Assembly (NCBI GenBank): GCA_000231825.2
Contig: JH720304.1
Coordinates: 596,724 to 660,723, forward strand
Reading direction: 5' to 3'
Source: Tetrahymena elliotti 4EA
Lineage: Eukaryota; Ciliophora; Oligohymenophorea; Hymenostomatida; Tetrahymenidae
DNA length: 64,000 nucleotides
Below, piece after piece: positions 1-11,924 of this stretch. A model generated the notes under the pieces. That model saw nothing but the letters and a program-made list of their open reading frames with translations. It searched no databases and was not told the DNA's origin. Within the stretch, counting starts at the first letter, position 1; every line of letters starts with the position of its first letter. The position numbers and the translations under genes are program-made.

Positions 1-59
1 CAAGAATCTAGAATTAGTGACAGATATATTCAAACATTATCAGTAAACATTCGATATTT

Positions 60-1000
60 TCGTTTGATTTAAACTTATTTAAAAAATGATTGCAATCTTA
101 ATGATTAAAAATCATACTTTAGTCAGAATATTTACATAATGGCATCAAATAAAAGAATTTCTCATCAAGAACTTCAAAAGAAAATTTATTATTAAATTTT
201 TAAATTTAATAATTTTAATAAGAAAATCAATACAATAAAAGATACTAAGGATACAATTTTATTATAAAGCGAATAAAAACAAACATTAAAACTGATAAGA
301 TATTTAAGTATGACATAGAAAGGAGAGTTAAATTGCAATAAAAATTGAATATAAATTTTATCAAAGAATTCAGCTATTTCAAAATTTACTTTTACATTAT
401 TTTTCTAAGGTTTTATTTTAAAAATGATTGTCCTTTCAATCAATAAAAAGTAAACTTTATTCAGAATATTTACATAGAAGGATCAAATAAAATAATTTCT
501 CATCAAGAATTTCTTAAGAAACTTGTTTATTTTTATAGAAAAAAGAATTATTTTAATTGGAAAAACAAACAATAAAAGATAATAAGTATAAAAATTTATT
601 AAAAAGCAAATAAAAACATAAAAGCTGATAAGATAAAGAAGTATGACCTTATGAAGGATAGTAAAATTGTAATATAAATTCAATCAAAGAATTAAACTAT
701 TTCAAAATTTATTTTTATATCATTTTTCGATAGCTTGACTTACTTATTTCAAAATGATTGTCCTTCTAATGATTAAAAGGCATTATTCAGAATATTTACA
801 TAATAAATAGCTTCAAATAAAGTAATTTCTCATCAAGAATTTCATAAGAAAATAGATTATTTAATTTTAAAAAAACCATTAACAAAAGATAATAAAAAAT
901 TTATTTTAAAGAAAATAAAAAAATAAAAGCTGATAAGATATTTAACTCATCATAAATTAAATCAAAAAATTAACTATTTCAAAATTTTTTTTTTTTTATT
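60..1000. repeat. Three degenerate tandem units of about 330 bp
   Basis: Three related copies follow one another. Each contains aatgattg (near 85, 423 and 753), then cagaatatttacata, then atttctcatcaagaa, then a block with ctgataagata (near 293, 628 and 929), then aactatttcaaaatt or a close variant. The spacing between equivalent landmarks is about 330-340 bp. The copies differ by substitutions and small indels, so the array is old. No reading frame is shared by the copies. I see no gene here; the third unit runs directly into the next ORF. Confidence 0.75.
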
Positions 1001-1039
1001 TTTCAATAATTTTTTAATTAATAAATTAGAATTAAATAC

Positions 1040-1681
1040 AAGGCAAGATTAGTAAATAAAGAAAATGTCTCAAGTTTGCTCAGTCAAATTGAGAAAACAG
1101 AGCCATCTTATAAAAGTATTTATGAATAAAAGAGTTAAAATTTATGGAAAGAAGTTTTCTCAGAAAAGGCTACTCATTTAGAAATTGTTGTTTTGGGTAA
1201 AAAGAAAGTAAGCAATGGAAAAAATAATACAAACCTTGATGAATCTTCAGTGAATAATAGTGAAAATGATAAGAACAAAGACTATGAATAGATATCAAAG
1301 GTTATGGTTGATTTCAATCTGATTTATGCTTGCATTCATCCTAAACAATTTGAAAATAATAATGTTCATACAAAAGTTAACATTTAGTTCAAAGATTAAA
1401 CACCAAACCCACCATACCCAGGTCTTACAACTATTTAAATGGGATTCAACTTTATTTTAGACACTGAAACTAAGCTTTATGTCATGGATTAATTATTAAA
1501 CTATTTCTGCTCTGATATAGATAAACTTAATTATGAAATCAGCGAAAGAACAAATATCATTAATGACATCCTTCTCTCTTTTAAATAAAAAATTGTATAT
1601 AAATAGCAAAGAGGTTTGGAAGAAAATCACTAAAACTAAGAACGTGATGCATGCTCTATTCAACAGTGCTCTATATTTTGA
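1040..1681 (+). CDS. Unrecognised protein, 5' end unresolved
   Basis: Read with TAA/TAG as Gln, this frame is open from about 758 to the TGA at 1679-1681. It gives a mixed hydrophilic sequence including LEIVVLGKKKVSNGKNN, then MVDFNLIYACIHPKQFENN, TPNPPYPGLTTIQMGFNFI and KLYVMDQLLNYFCSDIDKL. The only in-frame ATG is internal (1304), so a short upstream exon is likely; AG acceptors lie near 1030-1050. The C-terminal residues after about 1600 look less protein-like. The other plus frame from 1533 (SKEVWKKITKTKNVMHALFN) reads better there, which suggests an unrecognised intron or a frameshift near 1600. A second short frame starts with ATG at 1065 but stops at 1251. I do not recognise the family. 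Confidence 0.4.
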
Positions 1682-2771
1682 AAAACCTAAAATTATTAAA
1701 AAAAAAATACTTAATTCTAACATTCTTATCAAATTTTATAAACAAATCAATTAAATCCTATATTTTATATATCCACAATACTTAATTTGAATTATTAACT
1801 TCTTTCGATTTAAAAACTCCTTATTCATCCAAATATGTTTTCAATTTTGTCTTCTTTAAATAATAATTTTATAAATTTTAAAATACTTCAAATAAACATT
1901 AAAATTTATTTGGAAATTTTACAACAACATTATGTATTTTTACAAAAATAAACAATTTATTAAATTGAAAAAAATTTTAATTTATATAAATTCATTTCTA
2001 TTTAGAAAACAAATTTTATTTTGAAAGAATCATACTTTAAACAAATATCAAGTAAACCAACACAGATTTGTCAGTTAGTTGCTCATAAACTATTTTCATT
2101 ATTTATTTATTCCAAAATGCATAATTAATAAATAAACACTATTTTTACCTTAGTTAAGATCCAAAGTTTACAGTTTAGAGCATTTTGCCACTCTAAAAGG
2201 GATAAGCTAAATTTAAATGAAATATTCATTTTGAAAAACATTTAAAAAAACATAAAATTAATCAATATTATTTAAAAAAAGCAATTTTATTTATTTAAAT
2301 AATTGTATTTTGAGTAAGGATAAATTAAAAGTGTGGTACATATTTAGAAATTATTGATGACAGAAGTGATAATGATAATATTAAATAATTAGAGCCAAAA
2401 TTTAAAAATTTCAAAAATTTCAAAATTAAATGAGATTCATAAATATTTTTACACCCAAAAAGCTCTAAATTGATTGAGATTAGCTTAATGGAAAAGGTGA
2501 AGACTAATTACTTCCAAGATTTTTATTAAAATCTATTTTATATTCAATAAAATAAATGGGATAATCCATCTTTTATTTATCAAAAGCTATCGAATTTTTA
2601 AAAATATTACTGATATGAACTAAATGAAATTCTAAAAATAACATTTTCAAAAGGCTTTTATTTTTTGGAATTAAATTTAGATTAGGTGGAATCATTTATA
2701 ATAAATATTCAGTAAAATGAAAGAAGTAAATAAAAAAATAAGGCAATAAAATAAAAATAGGAAATAAAAAA
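1682..2771. other. Noncoding AT-rich stretch
   Basis: Homopolymer-rich AT sequence between two plus-strand ORFs. I see no sustained protein-like frame, RNA gene or repeat. It should contain the 3' UTR of the preceding ORF and the promoter of the TLDc gene. Confidence 0.5.
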
Positions 2772-3677
2772 ATGATTTAAGTAGCCACCTCTTAAGCATC
2801 TAAACAGTTTACTCATAACCAAGAGATATAAAACTAAGATTAAAAATCAATCAAAAATAAAAGCCAATAATCAATTTAGACTTTTATTGAAAAGAAATTT
2901 GATTAAATTGTAGCTAATCAGAGTTAAATTCATTTTGGTGAAGACATATTTTTTGTTGAAGTTCCTAAAAATTAAGAAGAAGAAAAACAAAAATTGGAAA
3001 AATATTATGAAGAATAAATAAAAACTTTAAAATAAAAATATGAAAATTAGATTTAGTAATAGAGTTATTTGATCTCTTAGTTAATGGATCATATAAAGCA
3101 TCTTGAGGCTGAAAAAGAGAGTGCTTAAATCACTACTAGCCAATAAAGCAAGTTTAGCAAAATAATAAATTTCTAAGAGCTTGATTTATTTAATTAATGG
3201 TTAACATAAGATAAACTAAAAATTCATTTATAGCCTATATACAGAGCAACAGAAGAAGGATTTTAAATTGAGAAAGTATACAACAAATGCTCAAATAAGA
3301 AAAATTTAATCTTTGTTTTATAGACTGAGTAAAACTATAGGTTTGGATTTTTTACAAATCTTGAGATCTAAGACAATAAATACTAATTTATCTACTAAAA
3401 CCCTAATAAAATATTTCTATTTTCATTAGATCTAAAGAAAAAGTTTTTATCTAACTTTATTGGCTGTGAACATGCATTTTATTCTAATAAAAACTATTTT
3501 TCTGTGGGTTTAAATGATCTTGTCATATATTCTGATTCTAATAACTCAATACAATCATGTAATCATTTTGGATGCTATGGAGCCAAATAAGGAATCGTAT
3601 CTCCAGGATCTCTTAATGGAGGCTTTAGAAATTTCAAAACAGTTGAAATAGAAATCTTTTAAGTGAATTACTAGTGA
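2772..3677 (+). CDS. TLDc-domain protein with N-terminal coiled coil
   Basis: Single exon of 301 aa from ATG 2772 to TGA 3675. The first ~60 residues are Gln/Ser/Lys-rich. Residues ~75-140 are a charged, coiled-coil-like stretch (EEEKQKLEKYYEEQIKTLKQ). From about residue 152 a TLDc domain follows: IYRATEEGFQIEKVYNKC, then NLIFVLQTEQNYRFGFFT, then NKIFLFSLDLKKKF, then CNHFGCYGAKQGI and a closing GGFRNFKTVEIEIFQV. This is the expected order: an initial strand pair, the YxFGGYT-like segment, a display of the cell's own 'FIFSL' strand, and the terminal lid/strand containing the F-x-x-x-x-V-E-I-E motif. TLDc proteins elsewhere protect against oxidative stress or bind the V-ATPase. Many ciliate members carry a B-box zinc finger upstream; none is visible here. 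A role is not deducible from context. Confidence 0.85.
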
Positions 3678-4729
3678 ATTTTAATTTAATTGTTTTTATT
3701 TATAATTAAGTTTTAATGCAATACAAAATTTTCTATTTTCATTTATTTTTTTAAATTAAGTGAAAAATTTAGTAAAAATTTTAAATATTCTAAAAGGTAG
3801 AAAGAATCGAAACATTTTTTTATTTATAATTTAAAACAAATTAAATCATCTCAAATAATTAAAATTCAGCTTTCAATCAAATTATCTTAAAAAATGTATC
3901 GAGCTTTATTATTAAGATTAAATATGATCCTTCTTCTAAAATAATATTTAATTAATTTTAATCTAAAAAGATTAAACCTTATTTAAAAAAAAGAAATAAA
4001 ATAATATTTACTTTTAAATTAAATACAAGATTTATTTTTCAATTCAGAAAATAAATAATCAATAATTAAAATAATTAACATAAATAATTATGAGAATATT
4101 CTAAATTTTTTAAAATTATTAAAGAGAGACACTAGAAACCATACTTTATAATTGACATTTTAATTTGACAACTTCTGGAATAAAACTAAATTTTTTTTAA
4201 TTTTTTTTGAAAAATGGTGTATTTATATGAAGAAGAATCCTATATTCATTTTACTATTGCCTATATAATTATATATATATTTTTGATTGTTTGTTTGAAA
4301 TAGGTACTAAAATGGTTTTTTTATCTGAAAAGCCCCAAATTTTTTTTTAAAGATTTATTATTAATAATTTACTAAATTTTTTGATGAAATAGAAGATTTG
4401 TATTTTGAAAATTAAATAATATTTTATTTTTTAATTAAATAGCAAGGGATAAAATAATTATGGATAATTTTTGAAAAGTAATTTTTTATTGCTGAATAAG
4501 TTCTAAAAATAACTTTTATTGAAAGAATTTATTTAGAAGCAATAGAGAATAATTCTAGAAGTTCAATAGAAGATTTTTTATTTGTGGACCAATAAAAATT
4601 TATGAAATTTACCCAAAATGTTAATCAAAAAGCATATCTTTTTCTTTTTTAAATATATTAAATTAAATTCTTCATAAAAAGATAAGTTGAAAATAATCAA
4701 GAAAAGCATATAAAACTAATTATATAGAA
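3678..4729. other. Noncoding AT-rich stretch
   Basis: No protein-like frame on either strand. It includes a short (TA)n run near 4265-4282. Presumed 3' UTR of the TLDc gene and promoter of the nucleosidase gene. Confidence 0.5.
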
Positions 4730-5506
4730 ATGAGCGAAACATAGACTTAGATTAACTATATAGACTGGCCTAAGGACATTAAGAAAATTATGTTCATTAT
4801 AGTTATGGAACATGAAGCAAATGATTTAATTCAATTGATTGATCTTAAGAAAGATGAAACTACCTAGAATGACCCATTTTTGGAAGGATACACATGTGAA
4901 TATAACAATAAGTAGATCATCTTAGTCAAGCCTCCTACTGATCCTGTTTACAAGGTTTAATCTGTCAGCACAGAACCAGCCTCTTTATGTCTCTATGCTG
5001 CTATTAAGAAATATAATCCTGATATTGTTATTAGTGCAGGAACAAGTGGAGGTGTTAAAAGAAAAGAAAATCCTGACTTGCATTTAAGAATTAAAGATAT
5101 TGTTGTTGCCAAGAGCATTTAATTCTTTACTAGAACTATTATTATTAAAGACTGGGAAGGCTATGTTGAAGGAAAGCAATACAATTTACTCAATCCTAAG
5201 CCATTATACTAAATACTAGCCTTGAAGCCTGTAGCTATTGGTACTGATAATAGCTTTACTAATGAAAATGCTCACGCTATTGAAAAAGGAATAGATTGCA
5301 TTGAAATGGAAGCTGCAGCTGAATTCAGAGTCTGCCACTTGTTAAATGTCCCTTTCACTGCTATTAAGATTATTTCTGATGTTGAAATGGATGACCCAAC
5401 AGAAAGAGAAACCTTATTCAAAGACTTCTTTGTTCATGGAATAAAAAATCTTTCCATAAAGTTAAAAGAATTCCTTGATGATATTGATAAAATCGCTAAT
5501 TGGTGA
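4730..5506 (+). CDS. MTA/SAH nucleosidase-like phosphorylase-superfamily protein
   Basis: Single exon, 258 aa, ATG 4730 to TGA 5504. Members of the PNP/UDP phosphorylase superfamily cleave the glycosidic bond of nucleosides. This sequence fits the 5'-methylthioadenosine/S-adenosylhomocysteine nucleosidase branch, which hydrolyses MTA and SAH to adenine plus the thioribose or ribosylhomocysteine. Visible signatures: VISAGTSGGVKR at ~101-112 (the GTxGG phosphate/ribose loop), GIDCIEMEAAAEFRV at ~186-200 (the E-M-E ribose-binding glutamates), and IKIISDVEMDDP at ~211-222, where the SD pair supplies the catalytic Asp. The length fits the family (230-260 aa). It has no targeting signal and is probably cytosolic. 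The first ~20 residues are extra. Base composition is higher in G+C than the flanks but similar to other coding sequence here. Exact substrate (MTA, SAH or another nucleoside) is inferred. Confidence 0.88.
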
Positions 5507-5818
5507 ATTAAATTAAACTTACTTTATAAATTTTCATTTACTAACTAACTACATACATCTAACTTAGTTTTATCTTGAAATCCAAATTATATTTATTGAT
5601 TCTAATTACTAATTTTATGATTGTTCTTCTTTTTCATTTAAAAGTTATTTTAATTCCCTTATTGTAATAATTTTACAATCAACTAATTTTTTCTTTAAAA
5701 TTTGATCCAAAATACATCAAACCCTATTTAAAAGCTCCAACCACAAGTCAATAAAAAAATCTTCAATTTGAATCTTTCTTTCAATTCAAAAATATTATTA
5801 GAAATTTGAGAAACTTTT

Positions 5819-6232
5819 ATGGATTCTAAATAATTAATAGATAGTTTGTGTTAAATCTTAAAGCACAAAATACTCATCAAAAATAGATCAAAAGATTTTA
5901 AGAAGCATAGATTAATGATATTTTTTTTATTTTTTGTCAGTAAAAGCTGAAGAGAGTAACTTCGACAATATGTAAATTCATATGATTAAGTTGTGGAGTA
6001 AGTAATTTTAATTTAAGTTGATATATAATTAAATGAATTATAAATAAAATATTGAAAAACTTTTTATTATGCCCTAGTTGGTTTTGCTTCGAAGACTTGC
6101 ATTTATGGAATATTTTTTAGATAAAATGAGAGTAATAAATTGATATTTTCATATACATTTCCAAATAAAAATAGCATCAATTTTAGTGGTTAAAATATAA
6201 GTTCATTTTGTATAAAATAATATATAAAGTGA
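5819..6232 (+). CDS. Possible three-exon gene, unrecognised
   Basis: A consistent spliced model can be read: exon 5819-5843, intron 5844-5940 (GT...GTCAG), exon 5941-5997, intron 5998-6077 (GTAAGT...CCTAG), exon 6078-6232 ending in TGA. Phases agree at both junctions. The product is 78 aa, including NMQIHMIKLWIGFASKTC and NKLIFSYTFPNKNSINFSG. The pattern of short beta-like hydrophobic runs could belong to a longin-type or similar small domain, but I cannot identify it. A second open stretch at 6234-6434 (MYVGWAIILMLEHQNPDMIL, then a charged helix-like sequence) follows immediately in another frame and may be a further exon of the same gene. Confidence 0.35.
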
Positions 6233-6631
6233 AATGTATGTGGGGTGGGCTATTATTTTAATGTTAGAACATCAGAATCCTGATATGATATTATATATGT
6301 CTTTTAAAATATATTCTAAGTTAATAAATTTAAATGATATACTAATTTGTTTGCAAAATAAAATAAGAAACAAAAACATTTGTCTGAAAGATATAGAGTG
6401 TATTATAAGTAATACTGCCAATTTTGTTGATTAATAAGTAAAAAAATAAGATTCTATTGATTAAAATTTGATATATTTAAACTTCAGTATTAATTAGAGC
6501 TAATAAATAATATAATTACTATATTTTTTAGAATTAAAAACAAATAATATTTAAATAAAGAAACGAGAAGTATTTGGGCATTTTTGCAATCAGTTAATTT
6601 TATAGAAAAGAAAGTTATTTCAGATAGAAAA

Positions 6632-7336
6632 ATGGATGAAGATTTTGAAAACGTTTACTCAGAGGAAGACGTTAAAAAAATAACTGAAGGATTAAAAAAG
6701 GAAGTGTAGGATAAATAACATACAATTTAAGCATTATAGATGGAAAACGCTCATTTGAAGGAAGAAAATACTAAATTAAGAGAAGAGAACAATAAAGTTC
6801 ATGAGTAATTAAAGCAAAAGTTAAAATAAATCCAAGACCATACCAAAAATTATTTGTATTTGTAGGAAGAGAGGTCCAAAGTAAAAGAAGAAAATTAAAT
6901 TATAAAAAAACTATTAGAGGAGAAGGATATAGCTCATGTATTAGACCTATTTTCTTGGAAATCATTTGATGAAGAGTAAAAAAAAATTTTAGAATAAGCA
7001 AAGCAGATAGAAATTTTGAACTAATAGCTAAGAAGTAGCAGTTAAATTCACAAAAAAGACTCTTAAGGAGGAATAGATATTTATAGAATGTTTAATGAGA
7101 AAACTGATAAGGAAAAACTTTAAGAAGAAATTGAGCAACTAAAAAAATAAATTAAATAGAAAAATGATTAGGAAAAGGAAAAAGAATACTTTTAAGAGGT
7201 TTTAATTAACTATATAAGTACTTTCAATAATAAAGAAGAAGAATAGAAAAGGAGGGAATATATCCGCTATTGCTTAAATTCTTTAAAAGAAGTTATTGAT
7301 TAATTAAAAATAAATATAAAAGTCAATTATGAATGA
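6632..7336 (+). CDS. Coiled-coil protein
   Basis: Single exon, 234 aa, ATG 6632 to TGA 7334. It is very rich in Glu, Lys and Gln, with long heptad-like stretches: residues ~20-110 (MENAHLKEENTKLREENNKV, then KVKEENQIIKKLLEEKD) and ~170-234. A short less charged island (HVLDLFSWKSFDEEQKKIL) separates the two. There is no signal peptide or membrane helix. Composition resembles ciliate cytoskeletal or basal-body coiled-coil proteins, but nothing specific identifies a family. The start is the first ATG in the frame. Confidence 0.7.
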
Positions 7337-8490
7337 TTAATAACTTTTTTATGTTCGAATTGATTGATGTTGGTTGTTCAATTTTTAAAAAGGTTTAAAG
7401 ATAAAAAATTTGTATTCTTATTATTTTAGAATTAATTTAATATATTCTAAAATCTAGCCATTAATTAATATTGAATGAAGGTCGTAGATAATAATTAAAT
7501 AAATTATCTCTCTAAGCAAGTTAAAATGACAATACTAAGGCAGAATTATATTATATATTTACTATTTGATACTTACTCTTAATAAATCAATAAATTAAAA
7601 GAGTTTGAGTTTCTCAACTAAAATTACTCAGTTTTACTATTTTGAAATTGTTGTATTTAACAATAAATATTACTCCACTTGCCTTATTTATTATTAAAAT
7701 ATTTTTAATTAAAGATTGCTCTAACTAAAAATATGATAAAGTTTATCAAGGCAAATAAATAGAAAAATTTTTGAAAACATTTTAAATAGATTTTATTACA
7801 ATTCATTTATTTGTGATTATTTTTCATTTTTTAAATTAGATTTTTATTTCTCTTTTCATATTTTTATTTTGGAAATTCATGATTTCAATCAGTATTTTTT
7901 TTAGTTGTTTTAATCTTCAACACATTTTTAAACTCAAAATTTAGTAAAAGAAGGAATAAATCTGAAAATTAGTTTGTCGGTGATCTTATTTTTAAACCTC
8001 AGTTTTTTTAAATGGAAAATATTTTGTATTTATTTTAAGAACTTGTTGGTAGGAGTTTCCAGGGATTTTTTTGCAAAGGTAGCTTTTTTGCTGGCTTTAA
8101 GAAGAGTTTTTTAAAATAAATTTAAATTATAAAAGTGTAATGAATTAGATTTGAGATAATTTAAATCTTTAATTTAAAGATAAATTCAACGTTCTAAATG
8201 ATGATTTTCAATGTATTTCAAGATTTATTTGAAACGAAGAAATTTATTCATAGATTTTGAAATGAAAAGATATAATTTGTGCTGGTAAATAAACAAAAAA
8301 AGATTGGTTTTGTGTTTTAATAAAAAAATAAAAAATTATTAGCTATGATTTATTTAAAAAGTGAATATATTAAATTGAATAATAAAAGAAAGCAACTTTC
8401 TCAGTTATTATATAAAACACAATCTTTGAATTTTAAACATTAAAGTAAATATTCATAAAATTAAGTAGATAAATAGTTTAAAAATAGCAA
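7337..8490. other. Noncoding AT-rich stretch
   Basis: No sustained protein-like frame. A patch at about 8040-8110 is less AT-rich than its surroundings (gttggtaggagtttccaggg, then ttgctggctttaagaag), but I cannot assign it to an exon or an RNA. Confidence 0.4.
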
Positions 8491-9247
8491 ATGGGCAACG
8501 AGTAGTCAACTATGTCTCCTGAGCAGTAGGCAGAAAATTACTATTTTAATGGGGTCGATAGATTTCGTCCTTAAGTTTATAAATATAATATGAGTGGCAG
8601 TGTTGTAGACCGCCAATAGCTAAATGAAGAATAAATTCAAAAAGAGGCCATTTAGAGCTCTGCTCGTTTTGGTAGTGAACAAGAAAATGTTGATCGTTTT
8701 AAAAAGGGATATAACCAAGATAGTTTAAACTAAGACGTTCGTAGAGAAGAATTTAAAAATGCTATTAAATATGTTCCATAAGACTCTATAAAAGACAAAG
8801 ATTATATCGAATTTCCAAGAATGACATTAATGAAAAGGTAAATGGAAAGACATTACTAGTCAAACGATGTTCATAGCGTATACTAAAATTTAGAAGTGAA
8901 CCCAGAGTTAATGAAAAGAATCGATAAGCACATTAACAAAACAGAAGATTAATTAGAAAGAATGGACTAAGAAGAAAGAAAGCATACAATTTTAGATTAA
9001 CTTGGTCGTATAGCATATCTTGAAGATAGAATGGAGCTTTTGTAAAAAGAAATCAGCAATCAAGTATTTCATCTCAAATACAAACATAAAAAGACACTCA
9101 ATTTTTAAGGCGATTACAACAAATTGAGAGATGAAACAAGTAAATAAATCAATTTATTTTTCTTTAAATAAAAATTTATTTAAAAATGGATTTCACAAAA
9201 CATCATCAAAGAAAGCATCTGAAATTAGATCAATAAATATTGACTGA
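8491..9247 (+). CDS. Putatively N-myristoylated charged protein
   Basis: Starts at ATG 8491 with MGNEQSTM, a good N-myristoylation context (Gly2, Ser/Thr near position 6). The body is hydrophilic, rich in Gln, Glu, Arg and Lys, with a coiled-coil-like segment at ~155-200 (HINKTEDQLERMDQEERKH, then LGRIAYLEDRMELLQKEI). The 3' end has two readings. Unspliced, the frame stops at TGA 9220. If 9140-9215 is removed as an intron (GTAAAT...GAAAG), the frame continues as TTSEIRSINID and stops at TGA 9245. The intron reading is attractive because the first part of the segment is very AT-rich, and I used it for the end coordinate. No family recognised; lipid-anchored membrane association is an inference. 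Confidence 0.7.
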
Positions 9248-9590
9248 ACGAAATTTCAAAACAGCTAACTAACAAAATAATTATCTAATTATATCTTTAT
9301 CAATTTAAAATTTTGATTTTTCTTCATAGTTGAAATCATAAAATCCACAGAAATCAAAACGCAATTTCATAAAATATAAAATATTTTTTTAACAGTTTTT
9401 TTTTCAACAAAATCTAAATTTTTATCTAATTATAAAATGAAATAAGATTTTACTAAAGTCAAAGACATGATTTTGTCAAATGACTAATTTAATTATACCA
9501 AATACTTATTTAATTAAAATAAACTTTTTTATGTAATTTAAAATAGTTGCTCATCATGCAAAAATTAACTAATTTGAAGAACAAAATAAA

Positions 9591-10007
9591 ATGAAAGATT
9601 TAACAAAAGTTTAGGAAGAAATGGAAATGAAAGAAGAAGACATTAGATAGGTAGAAAAGGAAATAGAATCTTATAATGATTAAATAAATTATTGGAAACA
9701 GAAGGCAAGTATTGATGATAACTGTATAGCTATCATAACAAGTTTAAAATTTAGAGCTTAAGGGTTGATTAATGAAAATAGAAGATTAAAAGATATCCTT
9801 TTCAAAGACGAAGAATATGCAGATATTAAAACAGTTATGTATGATAATAAATAAATTTAACTCTAATAAGAAATTTTTGAAGATACAGAAAATTTACTTA
9901 AGAATTATTATGAATCTGTCACATATGATCGTACCTTTGAAGACAAAAAGAATGTATCCAAAACTTAAAATTCTACAATTAATACTAAAACCATTAAAAA
10001 GAATTGA
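9591..10007 (+). CDS. Small coiled-coil protein
   Basis: 138 aa from ATG 9591 to TGA 10005. It opens with a strongly charged helical segment (VQEEMEMKEEDIRQVEKEIE), followed by NYWKQKASIDDNCIAIITSL and a Gln/Thr/Lys-rich tail. The frame is open further upstream, through VAHHAKINQFEEQNK, back to an AG at about 9546, so a 5' exon may exist. A candidate is the ORF starting at ATG 9437 (MKQDFTKVKDMIL), but I found no phase-compatible junction. That start also resembles the start of this gene (MKDLTKVQEEMEM), so it may instead be a partial duplicate. No family recognised. Confidence 0.55.
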
Positions 10008-10640
10008 TTAATTTAGCTTTCCCAATCAAACCATACAAACCAACTCTAATTTATAATATTATGTAGATCAATATTAAATAAAAAAGCTATCTAATTACCA
10101 ACAATAATTTTGCAAAATTTAAAAAATCAACTTATTTTCTGTTTTATGTTATGTTAATTCATCTTAATTCATATAAATATTTTCTAATTTCATCTTCATT
10201 TTTGTCTGTAATTGAATATATTTTTTAATTTGCTTTTTAGAATTAAGAGTAAAAAAACTTCATTATACAAAGAATTATTTAACTATTTAGATAAGTCTTT
10301 AAATCATTAAAATTGCACAACAATTGCAACTTGTAAATTAATCAAAATATCTTAAGAATTGTTATGAGTATGTATCATATCATTGTACCTTGATTAATTT
10401 AGGTTTTCCAATCCAACCATATAAACCAACTCTAATTTTAGAAATTATTTTGATCAATATTAAATAAAAAGCTATCCATTTAACAATAACTATTTTGCAA
10501 TATTTTAAAAATCAACTTATTTTATGTTTTAGCTCATGCTAATTAATTCATCTGAATTATTTAAAAACACAAGCAGTAAATTTTTGTCTGTTTATGAATA
10601 TATTTTTTAATTTGCCTTCTTGAATTTAATGTCAAAACAT
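9890..10640. repeat. Tandem duplication of a gene 3' end and its downstream DNA
   Basis: The 3' part of the preceding gene and ~240 bp beyond it (about 9895-10255) recur at about 10350-10630. Shared blocks include cttaagaattattatga/cttaagaattgttatga, ccaaccatataaaccaactc with a close mate near 10028, gatcaatattaaataaaa, and a final gaatatattttttaatttgc. The second copy lacks the segment coding the last ~20 codons and the stop. It is therefore noncoding debris, not a second gene. The rest of 10640-10990 shows nothing. Confidence 0.75.
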
Positions 10641-10990
10641 TTGATAATAAAGCTATATAAATTTATCAAAGTGTTTAGATTAAATATTTTCAATACTGAA
10701 TAAAAAACTTTTAATCTATTTTAAATTTTATATTTTTATCAGAAAATTATTTTCACAGTTAGAGTTAATGTATATCTTTTATAAATAATTTTGATCTTTA
10801 TGAATAACAAACAGCTGGTAAATAAACCAACTTATTATGTGAATAAATAAAATTAAATGGCTTTAAATCAATTAGAATATATAAATTTTTGATGATTAGT
10901 AATAAATTAAAAGAATTTAATATAAAGTTGTATTTGTATTTATTAATTTTGCAGAAATTGAAATAGGCTATCTAAAGCTTTTACTCATAT

Positions 10991-11924
10991 TCAAAATTTA
11001 TATTTCGTATCCTAATTACCAAAGCTCTTAATAATTAACCTAGAATTTTCTGCTACTATATATTCTAATAGACCCTCAGATTCCTCTACTTTTTATTTAA
11101 GGGCCTCCTGTTGATTACGGTAATACTGATTGTCTATTTTTAAATTCTTTAAAGTATTGAAATAATATTATATAAAGATATGTTAATAAAATATTTACTT
11201 ATATTTCTTCTTTTAGCCTTGAAATTTCATCAAAGCTTTCTAATCTTTAAGTCATTCTTTTAATAGAAAAATATTATTAATAACAAATTTAAGTGAAATG
11301 AATATTTAAAATTTACTAATATTTGAGTTTATCATTTTCATTTTGCAAATATTATAAGGTTTGTTCTAATTCTTAGTTTAGCTATTTCAAATTAGAAGCT
11401 TCAAATAAGTCTCTATTTTTATTTTCTAATTCTTGTTAGAGCTAACTAATGATTTAATCTTTTTTGTCTGAATTTATTGGCTACTTAAAATCTCCTTAGT
11501 TTGGTTACATTTTTCCTTATTAATCATCATTTTATTTTTGGTTAGGATTATCAAATTCCTCTTTGCTAGGATCTTTTTAAATTGGTTAATTATTTTAATT
11601 ATTTTGACCATTAATTGGTGCTTAGCCTTTACATTTTTCTAACTCTTTTTCTAATAATTCAATATATAAATTTTAATTTTCATAATATTTTGTTATTATT
11701 GTGAAGTTTTCTTTTGTGCCTTTCTTAAAATTTGTTAACTTTAAAAACAGATTTCTTCTTCTTGCTTTTCCTTCTTCAGTTTAATCATTTTCTAATTTAC
11801 TTAAATCCTCTTTAATCTATTCGTTATTGTTCCTCTTTTGCTCGCTATAAGCATTTTCAACCTTCTCTTTGAGACTTAGTAATTCAGCTTTTATCTGTTC
11901 TAAGCTCTCTTATTCTTCGCTCAT
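10991..11924 (-). CDS. Coiled-coil protein, three exons
   Basis: Minus strand: exon 11924-11317, intron 11316-11257 (60 nt), exon 11256-11199, intron 11198-11147 (52 nt), exon 11146-10991 ending in TGA. Phases agree at every junction, giving 273 aa. The protein begins MSEEQESLEQIKAELLSLKE and has coiled-coil segments at ~1-60, ~150-205 (DQIISQLQQELENKNRDLFE) and ~210-260 (RLESFDEISRLKEEI, then YRNQQEALKQKVEESEGLL). A Gln/Asn/Pro-rich linker (~115-150) lies between them. There is no membrane segment. It resembles tethering or cytoskeletal coiled-coil proteins in general only. It is divergently oriented from the gene pair upstream and convergent with the plus-strand genes before it. Confidence 0.8.

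Noticed and set aside
1304..1500. RWD-like reading of the first ORF (the PPYPGL segment)
   Set aside because: The resemblance is limited to a short proline-containing stretch; the expected helices and strand order could not be matched, so no domain is claimed.
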